Source: CAYFUT01 sp964346395
Lineage (GTDB): Bacteria > Bacillota > Halanaerobiia > Halobacteroidales > Halobacteroidaceae
Assembly: GCA_964346395.1 (NCBI GenBank)
Contig: CAYFUT010000012.1
Coordinates: forward strand, 1 to 55,943
Direction: 5' to 3'
Length of the DNA: 55,943 nucleotides
Shown here: positions 1 through 8,454 of the stretch, piece after piece
Position numbering within the stretch: position 1 is the stretch's first letter
How the letters are laid out: each line of letters starts with the position of its first letter
Notes under the pieces: model-generated
The model's database searches: none
What the model was told of the DNA's origin: nothing
What the model saw: the letters and a program-made list of their open reading frames with translations, nothing else
Made by a program: the position numbers and the translations under genes

Positions 1-645
1 GAAGTACCTTACTTTAGAAATATATTAAATAGTGGTTTTGTAGGAATCACCTATACTGTTTTAGCTATGTTTATAGCTTGTTTAGCTGGGTTTGCTTTAT
101 CTAAATATAAAAATGCCCCGGGTAGAAAAATTTTTTTACTTTTTATAGTTTCTACAATGATTATTCCCCGGCAGGTGCTAGTAATTCCTTTATATATTTT
201 AATGGGCAAGGTAGGTTGGATAAATTCTTATCCAGCATTGATTTTTCCTTTTCTTGCTCGCGGATTAGGAGTTTTTTTATTCAAACAATATATTGATAGT
301 TTACCAGATGATTTACTTGATGCTGCTCGGATTGATGGGTGTTCTGAATTCGGCATTTTCTGGAAGATAGTAGTTCCTATTTCTAAACCGGCAATGGGAG
401 CAGTAGGGACTATATACTTTATGAATAACTGGAATTTCTTTTTCTGGCCTTTGATAGTTACTAATAAAACCGAGATGTTTACTATTCCGGTGGCTATTGC
501 CCAATTGCAGGGGCAGCAGTATGGAGTGCCTTATGATTTGATTATGGCTGCCAGTGCTTTAGCAACTTTACCGTTAATTATAGTTTTTCTTTATTTCCAG
601 AAGTATTTTATCAAGGGGATTACAATGGGGGCTTTAAAACAGTAG
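1..645 (+). CDS. Sugar ABC transporter permease, MalG-type (5' partial)
   Basis: The reading frame is open from base 1, so the N-terminus lies outside the window; about 214 residues remain. It is a binding-protein-dependent transport (MetI/MalG-like) inner-membrane permease. The cytoplasmic EAA loop is visible around DAARIDGCSEFGIFWKIV (bases ~317-372), the site that docks on the ATPase subunit, and the end ITMGALKQ resembles the usual MalG C-terminus. Several hydrophobic segments flank the loop. It is followed after 39 bases by a GH30 glycosidase on the same strand, so the transporter probably imports the saccharide that enzyme cleaves. Substrate is inferred only from that neighbour. Partner permease, binding protein and ATPase are not in the window. 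Confidence 0.9.
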   Translation, partial: EVPYFRNILNSGFVGITYTVLAMFIACLAGFALSKYKNAPGRKIFLLFIVSTMIIPRQVLVIPLYILMGKVGWINSYPALIFPFLARGLGVFLFKQYIDSLPDDLLDAARIDGCSEFGIFWKIVVPISKPAMGAVGTIYFMNNWNFFFWPLIVTNKTEMFTIPVAIAQLQGQQYGVPYDLIMAASALATLPLIIVFLYFQKYFIKGITMGALKQ

Positions 646-684
646 AGAAGAGAATGATAATCTTTATTTAGGAGGCGATAGTTG

Positions 685-2049
685 ATGACTAAGGTGAAAG
701 TAGTTCAGACGGCTAAAAATACGGAAGATAGATTAACTGAAAAGAAAGAATTAACATTTACCACAGCAGTTAAGACTGATAATCCGGTAATAGAAGTTGA
801 TAGCACGAAAAAATTTCAAGAAATTGAAGGTTTCGGCGGTTCCTTTACGGAAGCGGGTGGTTATACTTTAGCTCAACTGCCTGAGGATAAGCGAAACCAG
901 GTGATTGAAGCCTACTTTCATCCGGAAAAAGGATTGGACTATAGCTTATGTAGGACCCATATCAACAGCTGTGACTTTTCACTGGGCAATTATGCCTATA
1001 CAGAAACGAAAGGAGATACTGAGTTAGAAGATTTTGATGTTGCCCGGGATGAAGAGTATTTAATTCCGTTTATTAAAGATGCCCTTAAGGTAGAAGGAGC
1101 CCAGTTTAAATTATTTGCTTCCCCGTGGAGTCCGCCGGCCTGGATGAAAACTAATGGGCGGATGAATCGCGGCGGAAAATTAAAAGAAGAGTATAGAGAA
1201 ACCTGGGCGCGGTATTTTGCCAAGTATATTCAAGAGTATCAGCAGCAGGGCATAGATATTTGGGGGGTAACTGTTCAGAATGAACCAATGGCAGAAACCC
1301 CGTGGGATAACTGCATTTATACTGACGAAGAGGAAAGAGACTTTGTTAAGATATTAGGGCCAACTTTACAGAAAGCCGGTTTAGAGGATGTGAAAATTAT
1401 GGTCTGGGATCATAATAAAGATATTATGCAGTCCCGAGTAGATACTATTCTGTCCGATCCGGAAGCTGCCCAGTGGGTCTGGGGGGTCGGCTTTCACTGG
1501 TATGGAGATAATGATACGGAGTCGATAGTAAATAATGAAGTTTTGAACTATACCTACCAGACTTACGATGCGAATTTAGTCTTTACTGAAGGCTGTAATC
1601 CGTTATTTGATGAAGATAATTTTATCGGTGAGTGGTGGACTGGAGAAAAGTACGGCCGCCATATTATTGCTGATTTAAATCACTGGACAACTGGTTGGGT
1701 AGACTGGAATATGGTGTTAAATGAAGAAGGAGGCCCCAACCACGTAGAAAATTACTGTGATGCACCGATTATTGTGGATACGGAAACGGAAAAAATACAT
1801 TATCAAACTCCTTATTATTACTTGGGTCACTTTAGCAAATATATCAAGCCGGGGGCAGTAAGAATCGGCTGGGAATCAGAAATTGATGAACTACGCATCA
1901 CGGCTTTTGAAAATCCAACTGGGGAAATAGTGGTAGTAGTTATGAATGAAGAAGATAGAACGATAACTTTTACTTTACAAGATAGAGAACAGTCAGTAGA
2001 GGTAACTAGCCCCGCTCATTCGATTAAAACGTTAGTTTATGGGGACTAG
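685..2049 (+). CDS. Glycoside hydrolase family 30 (glucosylceramidase-like)
   Basis: A 454-residue clan GH-A retaining glycosidase of the GH30 type. The signature ASPWSPPAWMK is present. The acid/base Glu sits in VTVQNEP (about residue 200) and the nucleophile Glu in VFTEGCNP (about residue 302). The C-terminal ~80 residues form the usual beta-sandwich that packs on the barrel. There is no signal peptide, so the enzyme should act in the cytoplasm on imported oligosaccharides, in keeping with the ABC permease upstream. A TTG at 682 is in frame, but ATG 685 is better placed after GGAGG (671-675) with 9 bases between. Likely activities are beta-glucosidase, beta-xylosidase or beta-1,6-glucanase; sequence alone does not decide. 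Confidence 0.92.
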   Translation: MTKVKVVQTAKNTEDRLTEKKELTFTTAVKTDNPVIEVDSTKKFQEIEGFGGSFTEAGGYTLAQLPEDKRNQVIEAYFHPEKGLDYSLCRTHINSCDFSLGNYAYTETKGDTELEDFDVARDEEYLIPFIKDALKVEGAQFKLFASPWSPPAWMKTNGRMNRGGKLKEEYRETWARYFAKYIQEYQQQGIDIWGVTVQNEPMAETPWDNCIYTDEEERDFVKILGPTLQKAGLEDVKIMVWDHNKDIMQSRVDTILSDPEAAQWVWGVGFHWYGDNDTESIVNNEVLNYTYQTYDANLVFTEGCNPLFDEDNFIGEWWTGEKYGRHIIADLNHWTTGWVDWNMVLNEEGGPNHVENYCDAPIIVDTETEKIHYQTPYYYLGHFSKYIKPGAVRIGWESEIDELRITAFENPTGEIVVVVMNEEDRTITFTLQDREQSVEVTSPAHSIKTLVYGD

Positions 2050-2150
2050 AAGCAAAGTCACTTGTCGGCGATTTAAAAGTTAAGCTAACCACTTATTTTG
2101 CAGATAGCTTCTTCAATAGCTAATTTAAGTTTAGGATAAAGTCTATAGTT

Positions 2151-2203
2151 TAAAACATTCCGGGCCAACTCCCAATGCTGAGAAGTTGGCCCGGAATGTT
2201 TTA
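2151..2203. terminator. Bidirectional hairpin between convergent genes
   Basis: A perfect 20-bp inverted repeat (2151-2170 and 2184-2203, loop 13) with a GC core CCGGGCCAACT and A/T-rich outer ends that give a U-tract in both directions. It sits between the GH30 gene (plus) and the peroxiredoxin gene (minus), so it can terminate both. Its core recurs in terminators at 8327 and 14193. Confidence 0.85.
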
Positions 2204-2220
2204 GGATAAAACTGTTAATT

Positions 2221-2273
2221 TTACTTACTTAAACTTAATCTTACCCTCAAACTAAGCTGCAGTTAGGCAGCTT
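2221..2273. repeat. Six-base-periodic TTGARN tract plus short hairpin
   Basis: Read on the minus strand, 2221-2256 gives repeating six-base units of the AGTTTG/AGATTA/AGTTTA type. It ends in a hairpin AAGCTGC (2254-2260) / GCAGCTT (2267-2273) that directly abuts the peroxiredoxin stop codon. The same composite (tract then hairpin) appears at 15167-15220 and 22050-22138. The hairpin could assist termination of the peroxiredoxin mRNA, but there is no good U-tract on that strand. Confidence 0.5.
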
Positions 2274-2933
2274 TTATCGATTTAAGCTAGGCAGTTCTCG
2301 ATAACAGAAATACCAGTCTTTACAGTCAGCGTCTGATTCTACTCGTTTATCAGCTTCAGTAGTTGTTTTGGGCGGCGGCAAAATAGCATCTGCCCCTGGT
2401 TCCCAATTAGCGGGAGTAGCTACTTTATACTTATCTCCAGTTTGTAAAGCATCAATTAGTCGAATTATTTCCTTTATATTCCTTCCTGCCTGTGGAGGAT
2501 AGTAAAGAATACTGCGGATGATACCCCGTTGGTCGATGATAAAGACTGCTCTTACAGCGCTGGTGTCACTAACCCCCGGCTGAATCATCCCATACTTAGC
2601 GGAGACTTCCATTCCTAAATCGGCAATAATAGGGAACGGAATTTCTACATCGAATAGTTTTTCAATATTGCGGATCCAGGCGATATGAGAATAGACACTA
2701 TCAATACTTACGCCGATTAATTGGACATTCCGTTCGCGAAATGCGTCGTAATTTTCAGCGAAGGAAACGAATTCCGTTGTGCAGACAGGGGTGAAATCAG
2801 AGGGGTGGGAAAATAAAACCACCCATTGCCCCCGATAGTCTTTTAAACTAATTTCCCCGGCAGTAGAGGGAGCGGTAAAGTCAGGCGCCGGTTCGTTAAT
2901 CAACGGCAAACGCGGCTGTTGATCATCAGGCAT
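2274..2933 (-). CDS. Peroxiredoxin, Prx6 subfamily (AhpC/TSA)
   Basis: A 219-residue thiol peroxidase that reduces H2O2 and organic or peroxynitrite peroxides in the cytoplasm. The peroxidatic Cys is C51 in PSDFTPVCTTEF. The long C-terminal arm ends with two further cysteines, C204 and C210, in DADCKDWYFC. That six-residue spacing matches the archaeal ApTPx type, in which C-terminal cysteines act as resolving residues, rather than the one-Cys eukaryotic Prx6. A Shine-Dalgarno AAGGAG lies 11 bases before the ATG at 2933. No reductase gene is adjacent, so the electron donor is unknown. This is a common oxygen-defence enzyme in strict anaerobes. Confidence 0.93.
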   Translation of the reverse strand: MPDDQQPRLPLINEPAPDFTAPSTAGEISLKDYRGQWVVLFSHPSDFTPVCTTEFVSFAENYDAFRERNVQLIGVSIDSVYSHIAWIRNIEKLFDVEIPFPIIADLGMEVSAKYGMIQPGVSDTSAVRAVFIIDQRGIIRSILYYPPQAGRNIKEIIRLIDALQTGDKYKVATPANWEPGADAILPPPKTTTEADKRVESDADCKDWYFCYRELPSLNR

Positions 2934-3008
2934 TGCTCACTCAACTCCTTTTTGTTTTATAATCTTTAGTCACAAGCGTTAACTTAGTGATTTAGAAGTT
3001 TGACGTAA

Positions 3009-3045
3009 TTTAGTTTAAGGTTGAGGCTGAGTCTGAGCAATTCAG
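3009..3045 (+). repeat. Six-base-periodic TTGARN tract
   Basis: Units TTAAGG, TTGAGG, CTGAGT, CTGAGC follow one another with a strict six-base step in the intergenic space upstream of the peroxiredoxin gene. It is one of six such tracts in the window. Two small palindromes (TCTGA-N5-TCAGA and CTCA-N5-TGAG) overlap or follow its end. Confidence 0.5.
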
Positions 3046-3196
3046 AAAACTCATCAATTGAGAAAAGATATATTAAATTAAGTTAACGCAGATGAACACA
3101 CTTAGTAAAGTCTATTACCTGATGATCAAAAATATAATGTAAAAGAAAACCACTTAAGAGTGAATGAACACTAGCTGCAGTTATTAATTTTAAAGT

Positions 3197-3607
3197 TTAG
3201 GAAAAAGTAACCCCTGTTTCCTGCAGCAGCTGGTAAAGCTTTTCAAACAGTAGACCGAGAGTAAACCAGGCCGGGGCGTAATCTAATCTAATTAGTCCGT
3301 CAATTGAATAAGGAACTTGACTGTAGTTCCAAGGACAAGCGCCGACTGTATTTTTCAGCAGCCAGCCGGATAAGTATTCAACAGAAAAGATAAGTAAAGT
3401 ATAGATCCCTCCTCTAATAAGAATTGGCTGCGATTTGATTTTGCTGTAAATAGGTTCTAAAAAGATGGCTAAACCGTAAATAGGGAACATCCAGAGGTAA
3501 GTCCAGCCAGTGAGATTGGTATTTCCCTGCAGCAGCGAGCTAATTCCAGTCCAGAAGATTTCTACACACCAACCCAGCAGTCCATAAATTATAAATCGAG
3601 TAATCAT
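3197..3607 (-). CDS. CmpB-like putative ABC transporter type IV membrane protein
   Basis: A 136-residue polytopic membrane protein with about four hydrophobic segments. The start, RFIIYGLLGWCVEIFWTG, is the hallmark of the family once called DUF1113 (ABC_trans_CmpB, PF06541), found as single genes in many Firmicutes. The WCxE motif in the first helix is clear. The biochemical role is not established in general and is not revealed by neighbours here. The Shine-Dalgarno is weak (AAGAAT just before ATG 3607). The 265 bases between this stop-proximal gene region and the peroxiredoxin start hold only the repeat tract at 3009. Confidence 0.75.
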   Translation of the reverse strand: MITRFIIYGLLGWCVEIFWTGISSLLQGNTNLTGWTYLWMFPIYGLAIFLEPIYSKIKSQPILIRGGIYTLLIFSVEYLSGWLLKNTVGACPWNYSQVPYSIDGLIRLDYAPAWFTLGLLFEKLYQLLQETGVTFS

Positions 3608-3711
3608 ATTCTTAGTATGGAAAAAGAAGAGTTAAATTATGTTTAAAAATATTCTTTTTTTATAAGTTTGCCCCGTTTACCGGTGAAAGAAAGATATAGG
3701 TTAGATAGCAT

Positions 3712-3740
3712 TTGACATTTATATAATGATATGCTAATAT
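3712..3740 (+). promoter_or_regulatory. Sigma-A-type promoter for the activase gene
   Basis: TTGACA (3712-3717), 17-base spacer, TAATAT (3735-3740). It lies ~170 bases upstream of the start at 3916. A second weaker candidate, TTGAGA (3810-3815) with TAAAAT at 3834-3839, is nearer the gene. Otherwise the 308-base interval 3608-3915 holds no gene. Confidence 0.65.
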
Positions 3741-3915
3741 GGTTGTGAAAAGAAACATTTAAATTGGACGGTAAATTCTGAGTATGTAAATAGATTTTTG
3801 ATTTATTTTTTGAGATTTACCTATAAAATATGTTAAAATATTTACTAGAGGGTTGTTTTTTCAAATACATGACACCTATGCCGCGTGAGTAAAGGTTTCA
3901 GTGAGGAGTGAAACT

Positions 3916-6900
3916 ATGAACGAGAGGTTGAGATTAGGTATTGATGTAGGGTCTACTACGGTCAAGGTGATTATACTGAATGGTGATGATGAGGTTATTT
4001 ATCAGAAGTATTTACGCCATTTTTCGGAAGTAAAGAAAACTGTTACTGCTATCCTAAAAAATGCTCGTGATATTTTATATAATAACCAGGTAGCGGTAAC
4101 GATTACCGGTTCGGGAGGCATGGGGATTTCTGAACAGCTCGAAATCCCGTTTGTCCAGGAAGTAATTGCCTGCAGTAATGCCGTAGAAAATTTAATTCCT
4201 CGCACGGATGTAGCGATTGAATTAGGGGGCGAGGATGCGAAAATCACTTATTTTGGCGATTCAGTAGAACAGAGGATGAATGGTACCTGTGCAGGGGGGA
4301 CTGGGGCCTTTATTGATCAAATGGCCTCTTTACTGCAGACTGATGCCAGTGGACTGAATGATTTGGCCAAGCAGGCAGATGATATCTATCCGATTGCTTC
4401 TCGGTGTGGGGTATTTGCTAAATCAGACGTTCAGTCTTTATTGAATGATGGGGTTTCTAAAGAAGATATAGCTGTTTCTGTTTTACAAGCGGTAGTTAAC
4501 CAGACAATTAGCGGTTTAGCTCAAGGTCGGCCCATTCGCGGCAATATTGCGTTTCTCGGGGGGCCGCTGCACTTTATGCCCCAGCTTAGGCAGCGATTTG
4601 TAGAAACTTTAGAACTGACCCCTAAAGAAGTAATGGAGCCTGACCGGGCGCAGTTTTTTGTAGCTCTGGGAGCTGCTTATGAAGCCCGCCAGCAGGAAGT
4701 TTATTCAGCTGAGCACTTATATGAGCAACTAGCAAAAATCCACCAGATAACAGTACCTAGCAATGAACGCTTAGCCCCGCTGTTTGCTGACCAAGAAGAA
4801 TATGAGGAGTTCAAGCAGCGCCATGCCCAATATCAGGTAGAAAGGGAAGAGTTGACTAATTATCAAGGGCAAGCTTACCTGGGGATTGATGCTGGTTCGA
4901 CAACGACTAAAATAGCTTTAGTCAGTGAAGATGGAAAGCTACTTTATTCTGATTACGGCAGCAACCAGGGCGATCCATTAGATTCTACCATTGAAATTTT
5001 GCTCAAGATGTATGAACAGCTCCCCAGAGAAGTAACCATTTCTAAGTCAGCGGTGACCGGTTATGGAGAACAGTTAATTCAGTCGGCTCTTAAGGTAGAT
5101 ATTGGGGAAGTAGAGACTTTAGCTCACTATAAGGGAGCCCATTTTTTCCAGCCGGAAGTTGACTTTATTCTTGATATCGGCGGCCAAGATATGAAGAGTT
5201 TAGAAATAGATGACGGAGTAGTTAATTCGATTATGCTGAATGAAGCCTGTTCTTCAGGCTGCGGTTCCTTTATTGAAACCTTTGCTCATTCTTTAGATAT
5301 GGAGATAGAGGAATTTGCTCAATTGGGGGTTGAGGCTGATAACCCCGTTGACCTCGGTACGCGCTGTACTGTATTTATGAATTCTAAGGTTAAAGAGGCG
5401 CAAAAAGAAGGAGCAGAACTGAGTGATATTTCTGCTGGTTTAGCTGTGTCGGTAATTAAGAACGCATTATTTAAAGTGATTGGTTACCGGGAAGAAGAAG
5501 AATTAGGCGCTAATATTGTAGTTCAAGGCGGAACGTTCTATAATGATGCTGTCCTGCGGGCAGTAGAAAAAATAATCGGTAAAGAAGTAGTCAGGCCGGA
5601 TATTGCCGGTATTATGGGAGCTTTTGGGGCTGGTTTACTGGCTAAGGAGCGAGCTGCTGATAACCAGCGGTCTAATCTATTGACTCAAGAAGAACTGGCT
5701 GACTTTAGTGTTACCACCTCTAAGGCTCGGTGCGGTAAATGTAGTAATAACTGTTTGTTGACGATAAAAAAGTTTTCTGACGGGCGAAAATTTATTACTG
5801 GAAATCGGTGTGAAAAAGGAGCAGGAGTAGAAGAAACAGAACAGGAAAAAGTGCCTAATTTATACGAATATAAATATAACCGCGTCTTTGATTATCAAGC
5901 CTTACCGGACACAAAGGCGCAGCGGGGGCAGATTGGAATTCCGAGAGTACTTAATCTTTATGAAGATTATCCATTCTGGTTTACGTTCTTTACTGAACTT
6001 GGTTATCAGGTCCAGTTATCGGCTGATTCGGCGCAAGAAATTTACGAAAAAGGAATGGAGACTATTCCCTCGGAGTCAGTTTGTTATCCGGCAAAGTTGG
6101 TTCATGGGCATATCATGGATTTGATTGACCGCGGGGTAACTAAGATTTTTCATCCTTGTGTTCCTTATAATCAGCAGGAAGACCAAGAGGCGGGGGATAA
6201 TTATAATTGTCCGATAGTTACTTCCTATCCAGAGACAATAGCTGCTAATATTGAAGAGCTAGCAGAAGAAGAGATTGATTTTTATTATCCGTTTTTACCG
6301 CTTGACGACCGCAAGAAATTAATTGAGCGGTTGGAAACCGAATTAGAGCGGGAAGGAATTGCTAAACGAGAAATAGTCGCGGCTGTTGATAAAGCCTACG
6401 AAGAATGGGAAAATTATAAGACTGACGTAAAAAATAAAGGAGAAGAAGTACTGGAGTACTTAGTGGAACATGATCAATCAGGAATTGTATTGGCGGGTCG
6501 GCCGTACCATATTGATCCCGAAATTAACCATGGGATTCCAGAACTAATTACTTCTTTTGGCTTGCCTGTACTGTCTGAAGACTCGATTAGCCATCTGAGT
6601 GATCCCCAGCGGCCGCTGCGGGTAGTAGATCAGTGGGTTTATCACTCTCGACTTTATGCGGCGGCTACTTATGTAGGTCAGCAGGATAATTTAGAGCTAG
6701 TGCAGTTAAATTCCTTTGGCTGTGGACTGGATGCGGTGACTATTGAACAGGTAGAGGAAATTTTAGAGCGGCATAATAAATTATATACTTCGCTGAAAAT
6801 AGATGAGATTAGTAATTTAGGAGCAGCCCGGATCCGACTTCGTTCTTTACTGGCGGCGATGGAAGAACGAGAAGAACAAGATTTAGAAGCAGAAGAAATA

Positions 6901-8217
6901 GAAGAACCGCCGGAGCGGACAGTATTTACTAAAGAAATGAAGCAGGAACATACTATATTAAGCCCCCAAATGTCGCCAATTCACTTTCAGTTCTTTGAGA
7001 CTGCTTTTCAAAACGCAGGCTATAATTTGGAAGTGCTGCCGGCAGTAGATAAAGAAGCAATTGATACCGGACTAAAGTACGTTAATAATGATGCCTGCTA
7101 TCCGTCGATTATTGTGGTTGGGCAGCTGCTGGAAGCTTTACAGTCGGGCGAGTATGATTTAGATACTACTTCTGTGATTATTTCTCAAACCGGCGGGGGC
7201 TGTCGAGCTACTAATTATATTGGGTTTATTCGAAAAGCTCTTCAAGATGCTGGTTTAGAGCAAGTTCCGGTTATTTCGCTCAATGCTTTGGGCATGGAAA
7301 AGAATCCTGGGTTTAAAATAACCCCGTCACTGCTTGATGATTTACTGCAGGGAATAATTTACGGCGACTTACTGATGCGGGTATTATATAAGGTTCGGCC
7401 TTATGAACAAGAAGAGGGAGCGGCCGATGAACTGTACGAAAAATGGGTCAGCAGATGTCAAGAAACTCTGCGTGAGGGCAGCCGCAGCGGCTTTAAAGAA
7501 AACTTATATAAGATAGTAGAAGAATTTGATGAACTGCCGATTGATGAAGATATAGTAAAGCCGAAGATAGGAATTGTTGGTGAAATTTTAGTTAAATTCC
7601 ACCCGACTGCTAATAATAACGTGATTGACTTTCTAGAATCAGAGGGAGCAGAAGCAGTAGTTCCTGATCTGCTGGATTTCTTCCTGTACAGTCTGTATAA
7701 TAATATAGAAAAATATAAGAAATTATCCGGTAGTTTCTGGCGGTTTATCGCCGGCAAGCTGGGAATTAAAGGAGTAGAATTCTTTTACCGCCGCCATTTA
7801 AAACAGGCTTTAGAGAATAGTGACCGGTTTGAACCTCCGCAGTCAATTTATGAAATAGCTGACGGAGCCGAGCGCCATTTATCGTTAGGTAATCAAACTG
7901 GTGAAGGCTGGTTTTTAACCGGCGAGATGGTAGAATTGATAGAGAGTGGAGTCAAGAATATTCTCTGTCTGCAGCCGTTTGGCTGCCTACCGAACCATGT
8001 AGTCGGTAAAGGGATGATCAAAGAAATTAGAGATGCTTACGAAGGAGTTAATATTAAGCCAATAGATTATGATCCGGGAGCGAGTGAAGTTAACCAACTG
8101 AATCGGATTAAGTTGATGTTGTCAGTAGCTTTTAAGAACCTAGAAGCAGAACAGCCAGTTGAGCAGTTGGAAGATGAAGACTATTTGGAATCGCAGCCTT
8201 TAGAAGTTAGTAGATAA
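3916..8217 (+). CDS. Giant duplicated BadF/BcrA/HgdC-type activase with fused HgdB-like region
   Basis: A 1433-residue protein of the 2-hydroxyacyl-CoA dehydratase activase superfamily. Two ASKHA ATPase domains lie in tandem (GIDVGSTT at residue 8 and GIDAGSTT near 323). Each keeps both cysteines expected to bridge a [4Fe-4S] cluster at the dimer interface: C125/C164 and C445/C484, both 39 apart as in HgdC. A four-Cys knuckle follows (C606, C609, C613, C632). The remaining ~750 residues resemble the DUF2229/HgdB-like dehydratase component with several conserved Cys. In the family, ATP hydrolysis drives a low-potential electron into a partner cluster. Here donor and acceptor seem fused. The substrate is unknown and no acyl-CoA genes are nearby. 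ATG 3916 is chosen over GTG 3901 because GAGGAG (3903-3908) precedes it by 7 bases. Confidence 0.9.
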   Translation: MNERLRLGIDVGSTTVKVIILNGDDEVIYQKYLRHFSEVKKTVTAILKNARDILYNNQVAVTITGSGGMGISEQLEIPFVQEVIACSNAVENLIPRTDVAIELGGEDAKITYFGDSVEQRMNGTCAGGTGAFIDQMASLLQTDASGLNDLAKQADDIYPIASRCGVFAKSDVQSLLNDGVSKEDIAVSVLQAVVNQTISGLAQGRPIRGNIAFLGGPLHFMPQLRQRFVETLELTPKEVMEPDRAQFFVALGAAYEARQQEVYSAEHLYEQLAKIHQITVPSNERLAPLFADQEEYEEFKQRHAQYQVEREELTNYQGQAYLGIDAGSTTTKIALVSEDGKLLYSDYGSNQGDPLDSTIEILLKMYEQLPREVTISKSAVTGYGEQLIQSALKVDIGEVETLAHYKGAHFFQPEVDFILDIGGQDMKSLEIDDGVVNSIMLNEACSSGCGSFIETFAHSLDMEIEEFAQLGVEADNPVDLGTRCTVFMNSKVKEAQKEGAELSDISAGLAVSVIKNALFKVIGYREEEELGANIVVQGGTFYNDAVLRAVEKIIGKEVVRPDIAGIMGAFGAGLLAKERAADNQRSNLLTQEELADFSVTTSKARCGKCSNNCLLTIKKFSDGRKFITGNRCEKGAGVEETEQEKVPNLYEYKYNRVFDYQALPDTKAQRGQIGIPRVLNLYEDYPFWFTFFTELGYQVQLSADSAQEIYEKGMETIPSESVCYPAKLVHGHIMDLIDRGVTKIFHPCVPYNQQEDQEAGDNYNCPIVTSYPETIAANIEELAEEEIDFYYPFLPLDDRKKLIERLETELEREGIAKREIVAAVDKAYEEWENYKTDVKNKGEEVLEYLVEHDQSGIVLAGRPYHIDPEINHGIPELITSFGLPVLSEDSISHLSDPQRPLRVVDQWVYHSRLYAAATYVGQQDNLELVQLNSFGCGLDAVTIEQVEEILERHNKLYTSLKIDEISNLGAARIRLRSLLAAMEEREEQDLEAEEIEEPPERTVFTKEMKQEHTILSPQMSPIHFQFFETAFQNAGYNLEVLPAVDKEAIDTGLKYVNNDACYPSIIVVGQLLEALQSGEYDLDTTSVIISQTGGGCRATNYIGFIRKALQDAGLEQVPVISLNALGMEKNPGFKITPSLLDDLLQGIIYGDLLMRVLYKVRPYEQEEGAADELYEKWVSRCQETLREGSRSGFKENLYKIVEEFDELPIDEDIVKPKIGIVGEILVKFHPTANNNVIDFLESEGAEAVVPDLLDFFLYSLYNNIEKYKKLSGSFWRFIAGKLGIKGVEFFYRRHLKQALENSDRFEPPQSIYEIADGAERHLSLGNQTGEGWFLTGEMVELIESGVKNILCLQPFGCLPNHVVGKGMIKEIRDAYEGVNIKPIDYDPGASEVNQLNRIKLMLSVAFKNLEAEQPVEQLEDEDYLESQPLEVSR

Positions 8218-8224
8218 GGGATTG

Positions 8225-8265
8225 TTAAGCTTGAGGTTGAGTTTAAGATTGAGCAAGTTAGTTAA
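8225..8265 (+). repeat. Six-base-periodic TTGARN tract
   Basis: Units TTGAGG, TTGAGT, TTAAGA, TTGAGC, AAGTTA in register, right after the activase stop codon and before its terminator. It belongs to the same dispersed family as the tracts at 2221, 3009, 15167, 22050 and 27531. Confidence 0.5.
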
Positions 8266-8326
8266 AAAAATTAAATAAGAGTAGCCTTGCTAAAAATCTT
8301 ACGTAAAATTAAAGAGTAAATTTATT

Positions 8327-8366
8327 AACCTCGGGCCAACTTCTGGCTGCGGGGTTTTGTTATTTT
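8327..8366 (+). terminator. Intrinsic terminator after the activase gene
   Basis: Arm AACCTCGGGCCA (8327-8338), loop ACTTC, arm TGGCTGCGGGGTT (8344-8356) with one bulge, then a T-rich stretch (8354-8366). Its left arm shares the CGGGCCAACTT core with terminators at 2151 and 14193; the right arm looks degenerate. Confidence 0.7.
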
Positions 8367-8372
8367 AAATTT

Positions 8373-8390
8373 TAGTTGACACATCAACTA
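8373..8390. promoter_or_regulatory. MarR operator 1 (palindrome over -35)
   Basis: TAGTTGA-CACA-TCAACTA, a perfect 7-bp inverted repeat with 4-base centre that covers the -35 hexamer. A bound dimer would exclude RNA polymerase. Assignment to the MarR protein encoded just downstream is inferred from position. Confidence 0.75.
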
Positions 8391-8404
8391 AAGTAATTTA
8401 TAAT
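8376..8404 (+). promoter_or_regulatory. Consensus promoter of the marR-MATE unit
   Basis: TTGACA (8376-8381), 17-base spacer, TATAAT (8399-8404): a perfect sigma-A consensus. The predicted transcription start (~8411) falls on the second operator palindrome. Confidence 0.88.
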
Positions 8405-8410
8405 ATTTCT

Positions 8411-8428
8411 TGGTTGATATGTCAACTA
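8411..8428. promoter_or_regulatory. MarR operator 2 (palindrome at +1)
   Basis: TGGTTGA-TATG-TCAACTA, the same palindrome with one mismatch, centred 38 bp downstream of operator 1 and starting at the predicted +1. Two near-identical sites around one promoter are strong evidence for autoregulation. Confidence 0.75.
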
Positions 8429-8454
8429 ATTTGAACAACAAAAGGGGGATGCAA

